Positions 55,218 through 64,000 of a stretch of 64,000 bases of DNA are shown piece by piece; the first letter of the stretch is position 1, and the number at the start of each line of letters is the position of its first letter. A model generated the notes under the pieces. The model searched no databases, had not been told where the DNA came from, and saw only the letters and a list, made by a program, of their open reading frames with translations. The DNA is from an uncultured Desulfovibrionaceae bacterium (lineage in GTDB: Bacteria; Desulfobacterota; Desulfovibrionia; Desulfovibrionales; Desulfovibrionaceae), in the NCBI GenBank assembly GCA_944325195.1, contig CALUZB010000008.1:62001-126000 (forward strand), read 5' to 3'. Position numbers and translations under genes: made by a program.

Positions 55218-56666
55218 ATGGCAAAGGGTCTTCGCTTACGCGCGCTCCTTCTTGTGCTGATTTCACATGTCGTAAGCTCCATTATATTCAGACTGGGTTA
55301 TGTAAACGACATGGATTTACAGTTCATTACTGAAGTTACCTCAAATATCACTTCAGTAATTGAGGGAAAAGATCTGGCATCCATTGAGCCGCTTGCTGAA
55401 TTTTTCAACAACTCCAAGAACAAACAACATAGGCTATGGCTTGAATCCCCGGACGGGAAAATTATCTTCGGAGAGCATACTCCGGAATTCATTCACCAAA
55501 ACCGGCGCCTTATGAACCCGTTAAACGCTCCGGACACTCCGGTAACTGTGTTCAAAAGCGATGATATATTTGACGAATTGTATTTGGCTCTGGCTCCGGT
55601 TCGACTGAAAGACGGCGACGCTATTGTCTGCATTTCTTTAATCAGAAGACCGCCGCCGCCTGTTTCCGCCCTGTTTCTGCAAGGCCTTACAGCCGTTTGT
55701 ATTATTGGAGGCATGTTGAGTATCTGGGTCACCTGGCACATCGCCCGCCCTCTTCACAGGCTTAGTTCAGAAGTGCTGTATATCGCCGACGGCCATTTTG
55801 AGGCGCATGTCAACGAACACGCTCCGAAAGAAATCTCACAGGTGGCCAAAGCAGTTAACCACATGGCTTACAGCCTTTCGCAGAACATAAAAAGTATGCG
55901 CGAACTGGTCGCCAACCTTTCGCACGAGATGCGTTCCCCACTGGCTCGCATGAGCATCTCTTCCGCTATAGTTGAAGAAGGACTGGATGTTCTGGTACAC
56001 GGATACGGAAAATACATTTCCTCTAACAACAATGGAGGTACCCGACTGATTACTGACGATGCAGGAGTACCTTTGGCTTGTGTGCATATTAAGTATATAC
56101 TGCAGGAAATCAATCACATGGAAAATTTAGTCAACTCATCCCTGTTAAGCTGCAGATTGGACTCACAGCACAACCAGCTTGAGTTGCAACCGGTTGATAT
56201 ATCCAGGCTCTGCACTAATATTGCGTTACGCCATGAAGCCCTGATAGAGGATAAAGGGTTGTCAGCCACTTTGGATATTCAGCCGGATCTTTGGGTATAT
56301 GGCGACAGAACCCTCCTGTCCATGCTTTTCTCAAACTTACTGGACAATGCGGTAAAATACACCGATAAAGGGGGGCTTATCCGTTTGAGCCTGGACAAAC
56401 AGAGAGATCTTGTCCGTTTGCGCATGGAAAACAGCCATGCCAGGCTTGAGGAAGCCGTGCTGTCCCAACTGTTTAAACCTTTTTTCAGAGACGTAGCCAC
56501 TGGTTGTTCTGAGGGAGTCGGTCTCGGTTTGACCTTGGTTAAAAAAATAGCCGCCTGCCATGACGGGTATGTTTTTGTGGAAAACAGCGATATCGGATTG
56601 CGATTCAGCGTATTTCTGCCGGGCATAAACACGCCGGGCAAACATACCCCGCAGCAGGCTGGCTGA
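55218..56666 (+). CDS. Sensor histidine kinase (5' end apparently frameshifted)
   Basis: 482 residues from the ATG at 55218. Membrane helix 1 (about 7-26), short periplasmic sensor, helix 2 (about 150-172), HAMP, HisKA with His in LVANLSHEMRSPLARMS (about 235), and HATPase with LLDNAVKYTDKGG and GVGLGLTLVKKI. The 55218 ATG has no ribosome site. In the next frame, an ATG at 55153 (AAGGAC upstream, overlapping the regulator's end) encodes KSWLRNKAELITMHLFTHLW and RVF, which reads as a normal kinase N-terminus, and stops at 55260. A one-base shift near 55230-55255 would join them. An insert of about 35 residues splits HisKA (DVLVHGYGKYISSNNNGGT). Confidence 0.85.
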   Translation: MAKGLRLRALLLVLISHVVSSIIFRLGYVNDMDLQFITEVTSNITSVIEGKDLASIEPLAEFFNNSKNKQHRLWLESPDGKIIFGEHTPEFIHQNRRLMNPLNAPDTPVTVFKSDDIFDELYLALAPVRLKDGDAIVCISLIRRPPPPVSALFLQGLTAVCIIGGMLSIWVTWHIARPLHRLSSEVLYIADGHFEAHVNEHAPKEISQVAKAVNHMAYSLSQNIKSMRELVANLSHEMRSPLARMSISSAIVEEGLDVLVHGYGKYISSNNNGGTRLITDDAGVPLACVHIKYILQEINHMENLVNSSLLSCRLDSQHNQLELQPVDISRLCTNIALRHEALIEDKGLSATLDIQPDLWVYGDRTLLSMLFSNLLDNAVKYTDKGGLIRLSLDKQRDLVRLRMENSHARLEEAVLSQLFKPFFRDVATGCSEGVGLGLTLVKKIAACHDGYVFVENSDIGLRFSVFLPGINTPGKHTPQQAG

Positions 56667-56990
56667 TTGCTTCGCCAGAATTTTAAATTCAGGGACAGTT
56701 TCAGGCAGTCGGTTAAGCTCCTGAAATAGACGGAACAGTTCTTCTTTATCTGTAGGGCAACCCAATTGTTACTTGAAGCCGGACTGGCTGTTCCCGCTCC
56801 CTCTTGCTGCCTGTCGGGCTAAAGTTTCTACTAAGTTGAAAATGCCTCTCTATCTGTCACACAGGCCAGATTGTTTCGCTGTTTTTCCGGCTTCTCCGCC
56901 CGGCTTATAAAATCCGCTTTATTTTCAGGCGGGTTTATGGCAAAAGATGCCTTGCAAGTCTCAAGGAACACAATTTAGGCACACTTGATT
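56667..56990. other. Intergenic region before the VUT/YhhQ gene
   Basis: No gene supported. No preQ1 riboswitch was recognised. A minus-strand frame beginning near 56765 is rejected (see rejected items). Confidence 0.4.
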
Positions 56991-57716
56991 ATGGAAACAC
57001 TCCCGTATTTCAACGAATTGCTGTGGTGTGGGTTCGCCCTGCTTGATTTAACCCTCACTCTGCTGGTTTTCCGCTTCTTCGGGCGTTTGGGGCTGTTCGC
57101 CCTGATCGTGATGAATGTGATTATCTGCAACATCCAGGTCATTAAGATCATTGAGTTGTTCGGAATAACCACCACTCTGGGCAACGTGCTGTACGGCGGC
57201 GTGTTTCTCATCACCGACATGCTGGGAGAATTTTACGGCAAAAAAGAAGCCCGCAAAGGGGTGCTGCTCGGCTTTGTAGCTCTGGTGCTGAGCATGGCCT
57301 ACATGAAAATAGCCACGCTCTACATTCCGGCCCAAAGCGACTTCATTCAACCCCACTTGGCCGCTATCTTCGACCTGATGCCCCGCATCGCCCTGGCCAG
57401 CCTGGCAGCATATGCCGTATCGCAGTTGCACGATGTGTGGGCCTTTCAATTCTGGCGGCGCAAAACCAAAGGGCGGATGCTCTGGCTGCGAAATAACGCT
57501 TCCACCTTGGTCAGCCAATTCATTGATACCCTGATTTTCTGCTCCATAGCTTTTATCGGCATGTTCGAGCCATACCAGGTAATGCAGATTTTCCTTTCCA
57601 CTTATCTGATCAAAGCACTGGTGGCCCTGATCGATACCCCGTTCATTTACGCCGGAAGAGAGGTATATCGGCGCTGGGTGAAAAACATGGAACATGATCA
57701 ACCCGACGTTTCCTAA
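56991..57716 (+). CDS. yhhQ: VUT/YhhQ-family queuosine precursor transporter
   Basis: 241 residues with about six hydrophobic helices. Family-typical segments are GVFLITDMLGEFYGKKEARKG (about 71-91, in parts), QLHDVWAFQFWRRKT and NNASTLVSQFIDTLIF. YhhQ (QPTR) imports queuosine precursors such as preQ0/preQ1. ATG at 56991 is preferred to the TTG at 56985. Monocistronic by position. Confidence 0.85.
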   Translation: METLPYFNELLWCGFALLDLTLTLLVFRFFGRLGLFALIVMNVIICNIQVIKIIELFGITTTLGNVLYGGVFLITDMLGEFYGKKEARKGVLLGFVALVLSMAYMKIATLYIPAQSDFIQPHLAAIFDLMPRIALASLAAYAVSQLHDVWAFQFWRRKTKGRMLWLRNNASTLVSQFIDTLIFCSIAFIGMFEPYQVMQIFLSTYLIKALVALIDTPFIYAGREVYRRWVKNMEHDQPDVS

Positions 57717-58238
57717 AAAGAGAATTGTAAGTCTGCCTCCGAACGCAAACTCCCCGCGCCTTTCCCACCTTTCTCTTCACTTTGCTCCACTGGAAAGCAG
57801 CTACTTGACCTTCTGCTGAATCTTCATAAGCTACTTAGCTTTCAAGGCATTTTCAGCTTGAAAGGTTAAACATTTCAATCACTGCTCTGTGATATGTTTA
57901 GCGGAAAAACACAGCTTCTCCGCAAAACGAACGACTCGGGGCGTCTGTCTGCACAGCGCTTAATTGCTTTGAATGCGCCCCCTCATATAAAAATAGTTTG
58001 ACAAGCGGCTGTACCGATGATTACTTATCCTGTAACCCTTTAAGGGACGCTCCGCATCAGCTCCCGGCCAGCTGTACAGACCGTCCGGGGGGAGGGAACG
58101 AACAGGGATGAATATATTATAAGGAGACACCGGCATTTACCTATTTTCAATGTTAAATGCTCTGACAGCAGGAAAGCGCTTCCGCCGCCAGCGCTGAAGC
58201 GAGTGTCTCAAAATCAATCAGCTCTAAAGGTGCACGTA
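57717..58238. other. Intergenic region between yhhQ and nadC
   Basis: It contains repeat copy 7. No gene. No NAD-related riboswitch or NrtR site was recognised. Confidence 0.4.
57971..58040 (+). repeat. Dispersed intergenic element, copy 7
   Basis: GCGCCCCCT, A-rich stretch, AATAG, TTGACA (57998-58003), AGCGGCTGTACCGATGATTACTTATCC. The AATAG before TTGACA and CTTATC after the dyad match copy 1. It reads toward nadC. Confidence 0.65.
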
Positions 58239-59156
58239 ATGCAAGACGTTGATTTCGACAAATTTTTTACCGGTGAAGCCCGTCACCACCTTTACAACAC
58301 CATTGCCGCTGCCCTGGAGGAAGACGGACCGGATTATACCACCCTGGCCATCTTCGAACCGGGTAAAACCATGCGAGCCGAATTGACAGCCAAGCAGAAA
58401 GCCGTGCTGGCCGGCATGCCCATCGTGCCTATGGTGCTGGAACTTACCGCTGAAGTAATCAACCCCAAAGATGCAGCCATATGGAAATGGTCCCCCCTGC
58501 TGGAAGATGGCTGTAAAATCCGTCCCGGCGACGTGCTGGGGGTGATGGAAGGCCCCGCCCGTCTGGTACTGCGGGCCGAACGGGTTATTTTGAATTTCCT
58601 GTGCCACCTCTCAGGAGTGGCCACCCTTACAGCTAAGTATGCCAAAGAACTGGAAGGAACCGGGGTTGTGTTGCTGGATACCCGCAAAACCCTGCCCGGT
58701 CTGCGCTATCCGGAAAAATACGCCGTGCAGGTGGGCGGCGGTAGCAACCATCGCTGTAATCTTGCGGAAATACTGCTGTTGAAAGACAACCACATCGACG
58801 CGGCCGGCGGCATACTTAAAGCAGTGGAAGTATTCCGTGCAACCTACTCGCCCTGCCCGCCCATAGAGGTGGAATGCCGTAACCTGAACGAAGTGAACGA
58901 GGCCATGCAGGCTGGAGTGAACCGGATTATGCTCGATAATATGGACGAAGAAGCGCTTGATCAGGCCCTGCAAACCATTCCCGCTGAATTTGAAGTGGAA
59001 ATAAGCGGCGGAGTGAGCTTTGAGGAACTGCGCCGCCTGGCTCATGTTTCAAAGCGCCGCCCTGATTTTATTTCCGTGGGTAAACTCACTCATTCCGCTC
59101 CTGCGGTGGACATCAGTCTCTGTTATTCCGGTTGTTCCAATTCCCAGTTGAACTGA
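58239..59156 (+). CDS. nadC: Quinolinate phosphoribosyltransferase
   Basis: 305 residues. Signatures: LNFLCHLSGVATLT, LLDTRKTLPGLRYPEKYAV, GGGSNHRCNL, LLKDNH, EVECRN and LDNM, all typical of NadC. It makes nicotinate mononucleotide from quinolinate and PRPP. The ATG at 58239 has AAGGTG upstream; the GTG at 58203 would add 12 residues. First of nadC-nadA-nadB. Confidence 0.95.
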   Translation: MQDVDFDKFFTGEARHHLYNTIAAALEEDGPDYTTLAIFEPGKTMRAELTAKQKAVLAGMPIVPMVLELTAEVINPKDAAIWKWSPLLEDGCKIRPGDVLGVMEGPARLVLRAERVILNFLCHLSGVATLTAKYAKELEGTGVVLLDTRKTLPGLRYPEKYAVQVGGGSNHRCNLAEILLLKDNHIDAAGGILKAVEVFRATYSPCPPIEVECRNLNEVNEAMQAGVNRIMLDNMDEEALDQALQTIPAEFEVEISGGVSFEELRRLAHVSKRRPDFISVGKLTHSAPAVDISLCYSGCSNSQLN

Positions 59157-59288
59157 CACGAAGTCGGCGCTTAATCGCGGTGCAGCGCAAGGACTTCAGT
59201 GGAAATACTGAAGGAAGTCTCCCGACTCAGAATTGTCAATCCATTTCCTCCTGAACCGGGAGTATTCATAACAATAAAGGCAATTCGC

Positions 59289-60332
59289 ATGAACACGCAA
59301 CAAAGAATTGAACAAGCCCGGAAAACTCTGGGGCAGGACCTGGTTATATTCGGACACCATTATCAAAACGATGCGGTGATCCGTCACGCCGATCACACGG
59401 GCGACTCGTTGGAACTGGCCAGAAAGTCCGGTAACAGCACAGCCAAACACATTGTTTTCTGCGGCGTGCACTTTATGGGCGAATCGGCCGCTCTGCTGGC
59501 CGAACCGGGACAAAACGTATATCTGCCGGAACCCAAGGCCGACTGCGTAATGGCCCGCATGGCTCCAGCCGCCCTGCTGGACAGGATCATGACCGCTTTA
59601 ACTGCCGATGGGCGCAAAGTTATTCCCCTCACTTATGTGAACTCGTCCCTGGCCGTGAAAGCGGTATGCGGCAAATACGGCGGTTCGGTATGCACCTCTT
59701 CCAACGGTGAAACCATGCTGGCCTGGGCCCGCACCCAAGGCGATGCAGTGCTGTTCGTTCCGGATCATAAGCTGGGGCGAAACATGGCCCGACGTCTGGG
59801 TATTCCCGAAACAGAGCAACTGATTCTGAACATCAGTAAAAACGGTCGTCTGGTGGAAGAACTGCAAAATGCCGGACGTCTGAACCAGGCGCGACTCCTG
59901 CTCTGGCCCGGCTGCTGCGCCATTCATGCCCGCTTCCATGTCGAGCATATCGACGCTGTCCGCAAAAATGCACCTGATGTTCAAGTGCTGGTGCACCCGG
60001 AATGCAGCCCGGAAGTGGTTGCTGCCGCCGACTTTGCCGGTTCCACTTCCGCTATTATTAAATATGTGGAAGAAGCCCGACGGGGAAGCGTCATTGCCAT
60101 CGGCACGGAAATTAATCTGGTCAGGCGCCTGCGCCATCGCTATGCCGGAGAAAAAGAGATTTTCCCTGTTCTGGATAGCGCCTGTTCGGATATGGCTAAG
60201 GTTACGGAAGAAAAGCTGGCCGCCCTGCTTGAGGATATTGTGAACGGACGGGCCTGCCCGCTGCAGATAGATCAGACCCAAGCGGACCACGCGCGCCGGG
60301 CCTTGCGCACAATGCTGGAAGTATGCTCCTAA
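59289..60332 (+). CDS. nadA: Quinolinate synthase
   Basis: 347 residues. NadA hallmarks are FGHHYQND, the cluster cysteines in KADCVMARMAP, GCCAIHARF and DSACSDM, and VHPECSPEVV. It condenses iminoaspartate (from NadB) with dihydroxyacetone phosphate on a [4Fe-4S] cluster. The ATG at 59289 starts directly before the domain with AAGG upstream; the frame is open upstream without a good site. Confidence 0.95.
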   Translation: MNTQQRIEQARKTLGQDLVIFGHHYQNDAVIRHADHTGDSLELARKSGNSTAKHIVFCGVHFMGESAALLAEPGQNVYLPEPKADCVMARMAPAALLDRIMTALTADGRKVIPLTYVNSSLAVKAVCGKYGGSVCTSSNGETMLAWARTQGDAVLFVPDHKLGRNMARRLGIPETEQLILNISKNGRLVEELQNAGRLNQARLLLWPGCCAIHARFHVEHIDAVRKNAPDVQVLVHPECSPEVVAAADFAGSTSAIIKYVEEARRGSVIAIGTEINLVRRLRHRYAGEKEIFPVLDSACSDMAKVTEEKLAALLEDIVNGRACPLQIDQTQADHARRALRTMLEVCS

Positions 60333-60530
60333 ACCGCCCGAGAACCGCCGTCTGCAAACAAAGCCAGCTTTGAGCGGACAGGTACCGACCGGTTCCGGAT
60401 ACAGTATAAGGCAGAGAACCGGTATCCCGGCGAGCACATCTGGAGGAACTTATTACATATAACCTGTTTGCGTCTATTCAACTTTTTATATATACTGACC
60501 TGAACTGTTAATTTAATCAGGGAGGCGATC

Positions 60531-62111
60531 ATGCCGCCTGTTTGTGATGTTTTGATTATCGGCGCCGGAATAGCGGGCTCCACCACAGCCCTGTGTCTGG
60601 CCGACGCCGGGTTTGAGGTGCTTCTGGTCAGCCCGGCTGGGCTAAGCCAAATGGGCAATTCCGCTATGGCCCAAGGGGGAATAGTCTTTCAGGCCGGGCA
60701 CGAGTCGCCCGCGGCTCTGGCCCGCGATATCATCCAGGCCGGAGACGGCGAAAACTACAGCGACGCCGTACAGTTTCTGTGCCGGGAAGGACCTGAGGCA
60801 GTGGAGCAGATTTTAATCAACCGCCTGGAAATTCCCTTTTCGCGCAGCCCGGCTTCCAGCTCACAAGAATGGGATCTGACCCTGGAGGGCGGCCATTCCG
60901 CCCAGCGCATTCTGCACTGCGCCGACTATACCGGCCGGGCCATTATGGAAGGATTTGAGCGGGCAGTGGACGCTCACCCCAATATCCGGGCGCTTAAATC
61001 CCGGGTGGCGGTAGATGTGATCACCTCCCACCACCACTGCCTGCTTTCAGAAGTCCGCTATCAATTGCCCAACCGCTGTCTGGGGGCCTATGTGTTCAAT
61101 GAGCTGAGCGGTGAGGTGGAAACTTTGCTGGCCCGCTTCACCGTGCTGGGCACCGGCGGCGTGGGGCAGCTTTATTTGCACTCCAGCAACAACCCGGCCG
61201 CTCTGGGCTCCGGCATAGCCATGGCCACCCGGGCCGGCGTGCATGTGAAAGACGCCGAGTACGTTCAGTTTCACCCCACCACCCTGTACCAGCCCAACGC
61301 GCCTCGCTTCCTGATTACCGAATCCATGCGCGGTGAAGGAGCGGTGCTTCTGAACAGCCGGGGTGAAGCCTTTATGTCACGCTATCACCCCAGAGCTGAT
61401 CTGGCCCCGCGCGACATAGTGTCGCGGGCGATTGTGCACGAAATGCTCGCACAGGGGCACGACTGCGTTTACCTTGACCCCAGCCCGATCCGCCAGAACC
61501 TGAAAGAACGTTTCCCCACCATTTACGATCACTGCCTGAAAAGCGGCCTGGACATCACCAATTCGCTTATTCCGGTAGTACCGGCGGCCCACTATTTCTG
61601 CGGCGGCATCCTTACCGACAGTCAGGGTCACACCTCGCTTTCCGGCCTGTATGCGGTGGGTGAGTGCGCCTGTACCGGCCTGCACGGCGCCAACCGCCTG
61701 GCCTCCACCTCACTGCTGGAAGGTCTGGTCTGGGGCCGGGCCGCAGCCCGCGACATTGCCGGAAAACTGGGACAGGGGGTCCGCTCCGACAAGGCGTTTT
61801 CCGCCATTCCCCCTTGGGAAAGCCCGGCCGGAGACGAACATAACGATGACCCCGCCCTGATTGCTCAGGACTGGTCAAACATTCGCCACACCATGTGGAA
61901 TTATGTGGGCATAACCCGCAGCAGCGCCCGCCTGCAACGGGCCTGCGACGAGTTGCGCAATCTTTCCCGACGCATTACCGATTTCTACCGGCGCACCCCC
62001 CTGTCGCGCCCGATCATCGAGCTGTTCCACGGCTGCAACGCCGCCCAGACTATTGCCGAAGCGGCCCGCCGCAATAAAATCAGCAAGGGCTGTCATTACC
62101 GGGTGGATTAA
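60531..62111 (+). CDS. nadB: L-aspartate oxidase
   Basis: 526 residues. FAD motif IIGAGIAGSTTAL (about 9-21), the flavin-site segments GNSAMAQGG, QFHPTTLY and RGEGAVLLN, and GLHGANRLASTSLLEGLVWG near 385-405. It oxidises aspartate to iminoaspartate for NadA. In anaerobes fumarate can be the acceptor. Strong ribosome site GGGAGG. Last of the NAD genes. Confidence 0.95.
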   Translation: MPPVCDVLIIGAGIAGSTTALCLADAGFEVLLVSPAGLSQMGNSAMAQGGIVFQAGHESPAALARDIIQAGDGENYSDAVQFLCREGPEAVEQILINRLEIPFSRSPASSSQEWDLTLEGGHSAQRILHCADYTGRAIMEGFERAVDAHPNIRALKSRVAVDVITSHHHCLLSEVRYQLPNRCLGAYVFNELSGEVETLLARFTVLGTGGVGQLYLHSSNNPAALGSGIAMATRAGVHVKDAEYVQFHPTTLYQPNAPRFLITESMRGEGAVLLNSRGEAFMSRYHPRADLAPRDIVSRAIVHEMLAQGHDCVYLDPSPIRQNLKERFPTIYDHCLKSGLDITNSLIPVVPAAHYFCGGILTDSQGHTSLSGLYAVGECACTGLHGANRLASTSLLEGLVWGRAAARDIAGKLGQGVRSDKAFSAIPPWESPAGDEHNDDPALIAQDWSNIRHTMWNYVGITRSSARLQRACDELRNLSRRITDFYRRTPLSRPIIELFHGCNAAQTIAEAARRNKISKGCHYRVD

Positions 62112-62437
62112 AACAATTTATGCTGCAAAAGAGGATAGACAACTGCTCTCCCAGCCGTTTTCAACCAAAGTCAAAGCCGTTCTCCGGGGTACAAGGAAGC
62201 AGACACCGCGCCGGACATAACTATAACAGTCAACCGCAAAAAGACATGAGTGCAATTGCGCTTATTTCCCATTTTGAAAACGGAATTGAACAGTCAGAGG
62301 CATTTTCAGTTAAAAACGCTAAAAACCATGTCTTCCGCCATTGAGACCTACGCAATCGATTTTTACCTTCATTCAGTAGCCGATAATAAGATTAAATCAG
62401 CCCAACTCTACCGGCCCCGCAGTTCCTTTGTAAAATC
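62112..62437. other. Intergenic region between nadB and the ferredoxin gene (convergent)
   Basis: No gene and no clear terminator hairpin were recognised. Confidence 0.4.
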
Positions 62438-62956
62438 TCATCCGTCCTTTTTTCTGGCCACAGAAGGACGGATAAATTCCAGCACTTCCCGGTAGGCCTC
62501 TTCCCATTCCGGGGTTCTCAGCCGGGCCAGCTCTTCCCGTTTGACGAACCGGATGGCCCCACAAGGGCACATTTCCATGCAGGCCGGGGGCATTCCTTCT
62601 TTGCGTCGCTCTTTACATAAGTCGCACTTATCCACCAAGGTGCTGGTGGCGGTGCTGAAAAACGCCGCATAAGGACAGGCGATCAGACAGGCCAGAGATG
62701 TACAGCCCCGGCAACGCATGTGGTCAAGCACCACTGCGCCGTCCTCATCACGCGACAAGGCTCCTTGCGGGCAGGCCCGCATACAGAACGCTGAGTCGCA
62801 ATGCATGCAATAAAGCGGGCGCACCAGCCCCACGCCGGAGCGCATCATCACAATTCTGGCACTGCCGTGCAGAAACTTGCATACAGCCTCGCACGATTCG
62901 CAACCAATGCACTTGCTGTAATCCACAAACAAGGTCATGCCCTGAAATTCACTCAT
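62438..62956 (-). CDS. Four-cluster ferredoxin-type electron-transfer protein
   Basis: 172 residues with four cysteine groups: CIGCESCEAVC, CMHCDSAFCMRACP, CRGCTSLACLIACP and CDLCKERRKEGMPPACMEMCP (16 cysteines, four [4Fe-4S] clusters). This is the DmsB/HycB/NrfC layout. Position after a GltD-like flavoprotein suggests it carries electrons in a glutamate-synthase-like complex, as in Desulfovibrio relatives. No Tat signal, so cytoplasmic. Confidence 0.9.
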   Translation of the reverse strand: MSEFQGMTLFVDYSKCIGCESCEAVCKFLHGSARIVMMRSGVGLVRPLYCMHCDSAFCMRACPQGALSRDEDGAVVLDHMRCRGCTSLACLIACPYAAFFSTATSTLVDKCDLCKERRKEGMPPACMEMCPCGAIRFVKREELARLRTPEWEEAYREVLEFIRPSVARKKDG

Positions 62957-62960
62957 TTTC

Positions 62961-63236
62961 TCAACCCCGCCTTAGATTGTTACTTTGAAAGCGCGTCGAT
63001 TCAAAAAGAAAGCCGCCCAGCTCCAGTTCGTTTCTCCGGTCAACCGCCTGGTTTAAACGCACTTCGAAAGTCGCCTCAGAAAGCTTACCAGCCAGTGCTG
63101 CCAAGCACAATCCGCCACAATTGTATATTTGGAGTGCTTCAGCCCCCGCATAAACATGCCGGTGATCCCGACAGGCTCCCCCTGATTCAAACACCTTGAG
63201 CGCCGCGTCCGGGCAACGGTACTTTGTCCGCTTCAT
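62961..63236 (-). CDS. Possible 91-residue protein between GltD-like and ferredoxin genes
   Basis: The frame overlaps the end of the GltD-like gene by 50 bp and ends 4 bp before the ferredoxin start, which argues for a real gene filling the gap. It contains the segment EALQIYNCGGLCLAALAGKL. No recognised domain and no clear ribosome site. Confidence 0.35.
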   Translation of the reverse strand: MKRTKYRCPDAALKVFESGGACRDHRHVYAGAEALQIYNCGGLCLAALAGKLSEATFEVRLNQAVDRRNELELGGFLFESTRFQSNNLRRG

Positions 63237-64000
63237 AGTCGTATTCGCTCTGGCGGTTCTGCTCCTTCAACTCCAGCCAGTGATCCAGCGATCTGGCGGC
63301 CCGCAGGCCGCTGTATATGGCCCGGCCGATTTTACTGGGCCCGGTAAGCACATCGCCCGCCACAAACACGTTCTCAATATTAGTCATGTGCAGCCAGTGC
63401 ACATCGCCCTTGCGCACATTGTCCAGGCCCAGTTCCCGCTTAAACGGCGGGGTGGGAATTTCTCCGATGGCCGTAACAGCCACATCGGCCGGAATGATTT
63501 CCTCTTCACCGCCGCCCACCCGCTGCACCTTAAGCCCGGTAAGGAAATCGTCTCCCAGAAACTCCACCGGAACCAGCTTTTCGCGCCACTCCAGATCGAA
63601 CATGGAGATCAGTTTGCCGATTTCATGCGAGCCGCTGGGAGCCTCTTTCATACTGCGTCTGTAAACTATACTTACGCTTTTCGCACCCAAGGCGTGCGCG
63701 CTGGTAACCACATCCACGGCCGAATGCCCGGCACCGATCACCACCAACCGCTTGCCCTTCACATCAGGCAGGTTGACATTGGTGGAAGCGTAATGCGCCG
63801 CCCGAATGGGAAACAGAAACTCCAGGCTGGAATAAACCCCGGGCAGATCCTCGCCGGGAATACCCAGCAGACGGGAGCGCCACGAACCGGTGCAGATCAT
63901 CACCGCGTCATATTTTTCCACCAGCTCCGACAAAATCACCATGTCGTAAGTAAAATGATCGCCCTCTTCCTCATACAGACGGGCATTGCTGCAAACCTTG
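63187..64000 (-). CDS. GltD-like NADPH/FAD oxidoreductase, C-terminal part (continues beyond window)
   Basis: The frame stays open to the right edge, so only the C-terminal ~271 residues are seen. They show the NADPH motif VVIGAGHSAVDVVTSA and the FAD segment FVAGDVLTGPSKIGRAI, as in the glutamate synthase small subunit family. The start lies outside the window. Together with the four-cluster ferredoxin it probably forms an electron-supplying unit of a glutamate synthase. Confidence 0.88.
   Translation of the reverse strand, partial: KVCSNARLYEEEGDHFTYDMVILSELVEKYDAVMICTGSWRSRLLGIPGEDLPGVYSSLEFLFPIRAAHYASTNVNLPDVKGKRLVVIGAGHSAVDVVTSAHALGAKSVSIVYRRSMKEAPSGSHEIGKLISMFDLEWREKLVPVEFLGDDFLTGLKVQRVGGGEEEIIPADVAVTAIGEIPTPPFKRELGLDNVRKGDVHWLHMTNIENVFVAGDVLTGPSKIGRAIYSGLRAARSLDHWLELKEQNRQSEYDYEADKVPLPGRGAQGV

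Noticed and set aside
56337-56765. Minus-strand frame whose first 40 residues (DKEELFRLFQELNRLPE) look protein-like
   Set aside because: It starts at TTG without a ribosome site and most of it is antisense to the kinase ATP-binding domain. Too weak to call.
56760-56990. preQ1 riboswitch upstream of the YhhQ-like gene
   Set aside because: No preQ1-I or preQ1-II core pattern could be found in the leader.
59226-59275. Minus-strand TTGACA with AGGAAATGG context upstream of nadA, considered as an eighth repeat copy
   Set aside because: It lacks the GCCGAT dyad and the CCCC/GGGG part; only TTGACA matches.

Overview
The gene content points to a sulfate-reducing deltaproteobacterium of the Desulfovibrio/Bilophila type (Desulfovibrionales). 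The supporting features are: the zinc ABC transporter beside ispG-proS-xseA-M23 peptidase-xseB-ispA-dxs; the order nadC-nadA-nadB; ilvB-ilvN-ilvC; phoH-pgpH-ybeY; an HtrA protease with two PDZ domains; CheV; and a four-cluster ferredoxin beside a GltD-like flavoprotein. The assignment is inference from gene families and order, since no 16S gene is present. Most genes are core and moderately GC-rich. AT-rich islands mark accessory DNA.

Layout. 0-9 kb: partial ModF-like ABC ATPase, pyrR, radA/pth, a zinc-ribbon membrane protein, an RRM RNA-binding protein, a SLOG-like protein, a frameshifted small gene and htrA. 9-13 kb: branched-chain amino acid genes ilvB-ilvN-ilvC on the minus strand. 13.5-16 kb: AT-rich divergent MerR regulator/MFS exporter pair followed by gene fragments. 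16-19.6 kb: DUF465, DivIVA, YggT, a HAD phosphatase and a lineage-specific protein. 19.6-21 kb: phage-type S24 repressor with a palindromic operator. 21-27.5 kb: phoH-pgpH-ybeY, a PC4-like protein, nth and cheV. 28-33.6 kb: a large autotransporter with a zincin motif, a (TACT)15.5 tract, then a membrane diguanylate cyclase. 33.8-36.8 kb: zinc uptake genes. 37-46.3 kb: isoprenoid and DNA-repair genes. 46.6-48.2 kb: a compact regulator island with two HTH/coiled-coil proteins and two small divergent proteins. 48.5-52.7 kb: a secreted RcnB-like protein, LemA, a TPM protein and two small unknowns. 53-54 kb: initiator tRNA with a strong promoter and terminator, beside an IS5-type transposase remnant. 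54.4-56.7 kb: two-component system whose kinase 5' end looks frameshifted. 57-62 kb: VUT/YhhQ transporter and NAD synthesis. 62.4-64 kb: ferredoxin and partial GltD-like oxidoreductase.

How parts connect. IlvB, IlvN and IlvC catalyse the first two common steps of valine and isoleucine synthesis. Dxs, IspG and IspA belong to one isoprenoid route. NadB, NadA and NadC make nicotinate mononucleotide from aspartate. PgpH, PhoH and YbeY link c-di-AMP turnover and RNA metabolism.

Structure that the genes do not explain: (1) a phase-variation-type tetranucleotide tract 265 bp upstream of the diguanylate cyclase; (2) a dispersed element of about 55-65 bp with seven recognisable copies in both orientations, containing TTGACA followed by a TCGGC-N3-GCCGA dyad in the best copies, two of which form the last codons of xseA and of the HAD gene; (3) three near-identical 13-bp palindromes around the 47.1-kb regulator, one inside its reading frame; (4) a MerR-type promoter with a 19-bp spacer. 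No CRISPR array, rRNA or intact transposon was seen.
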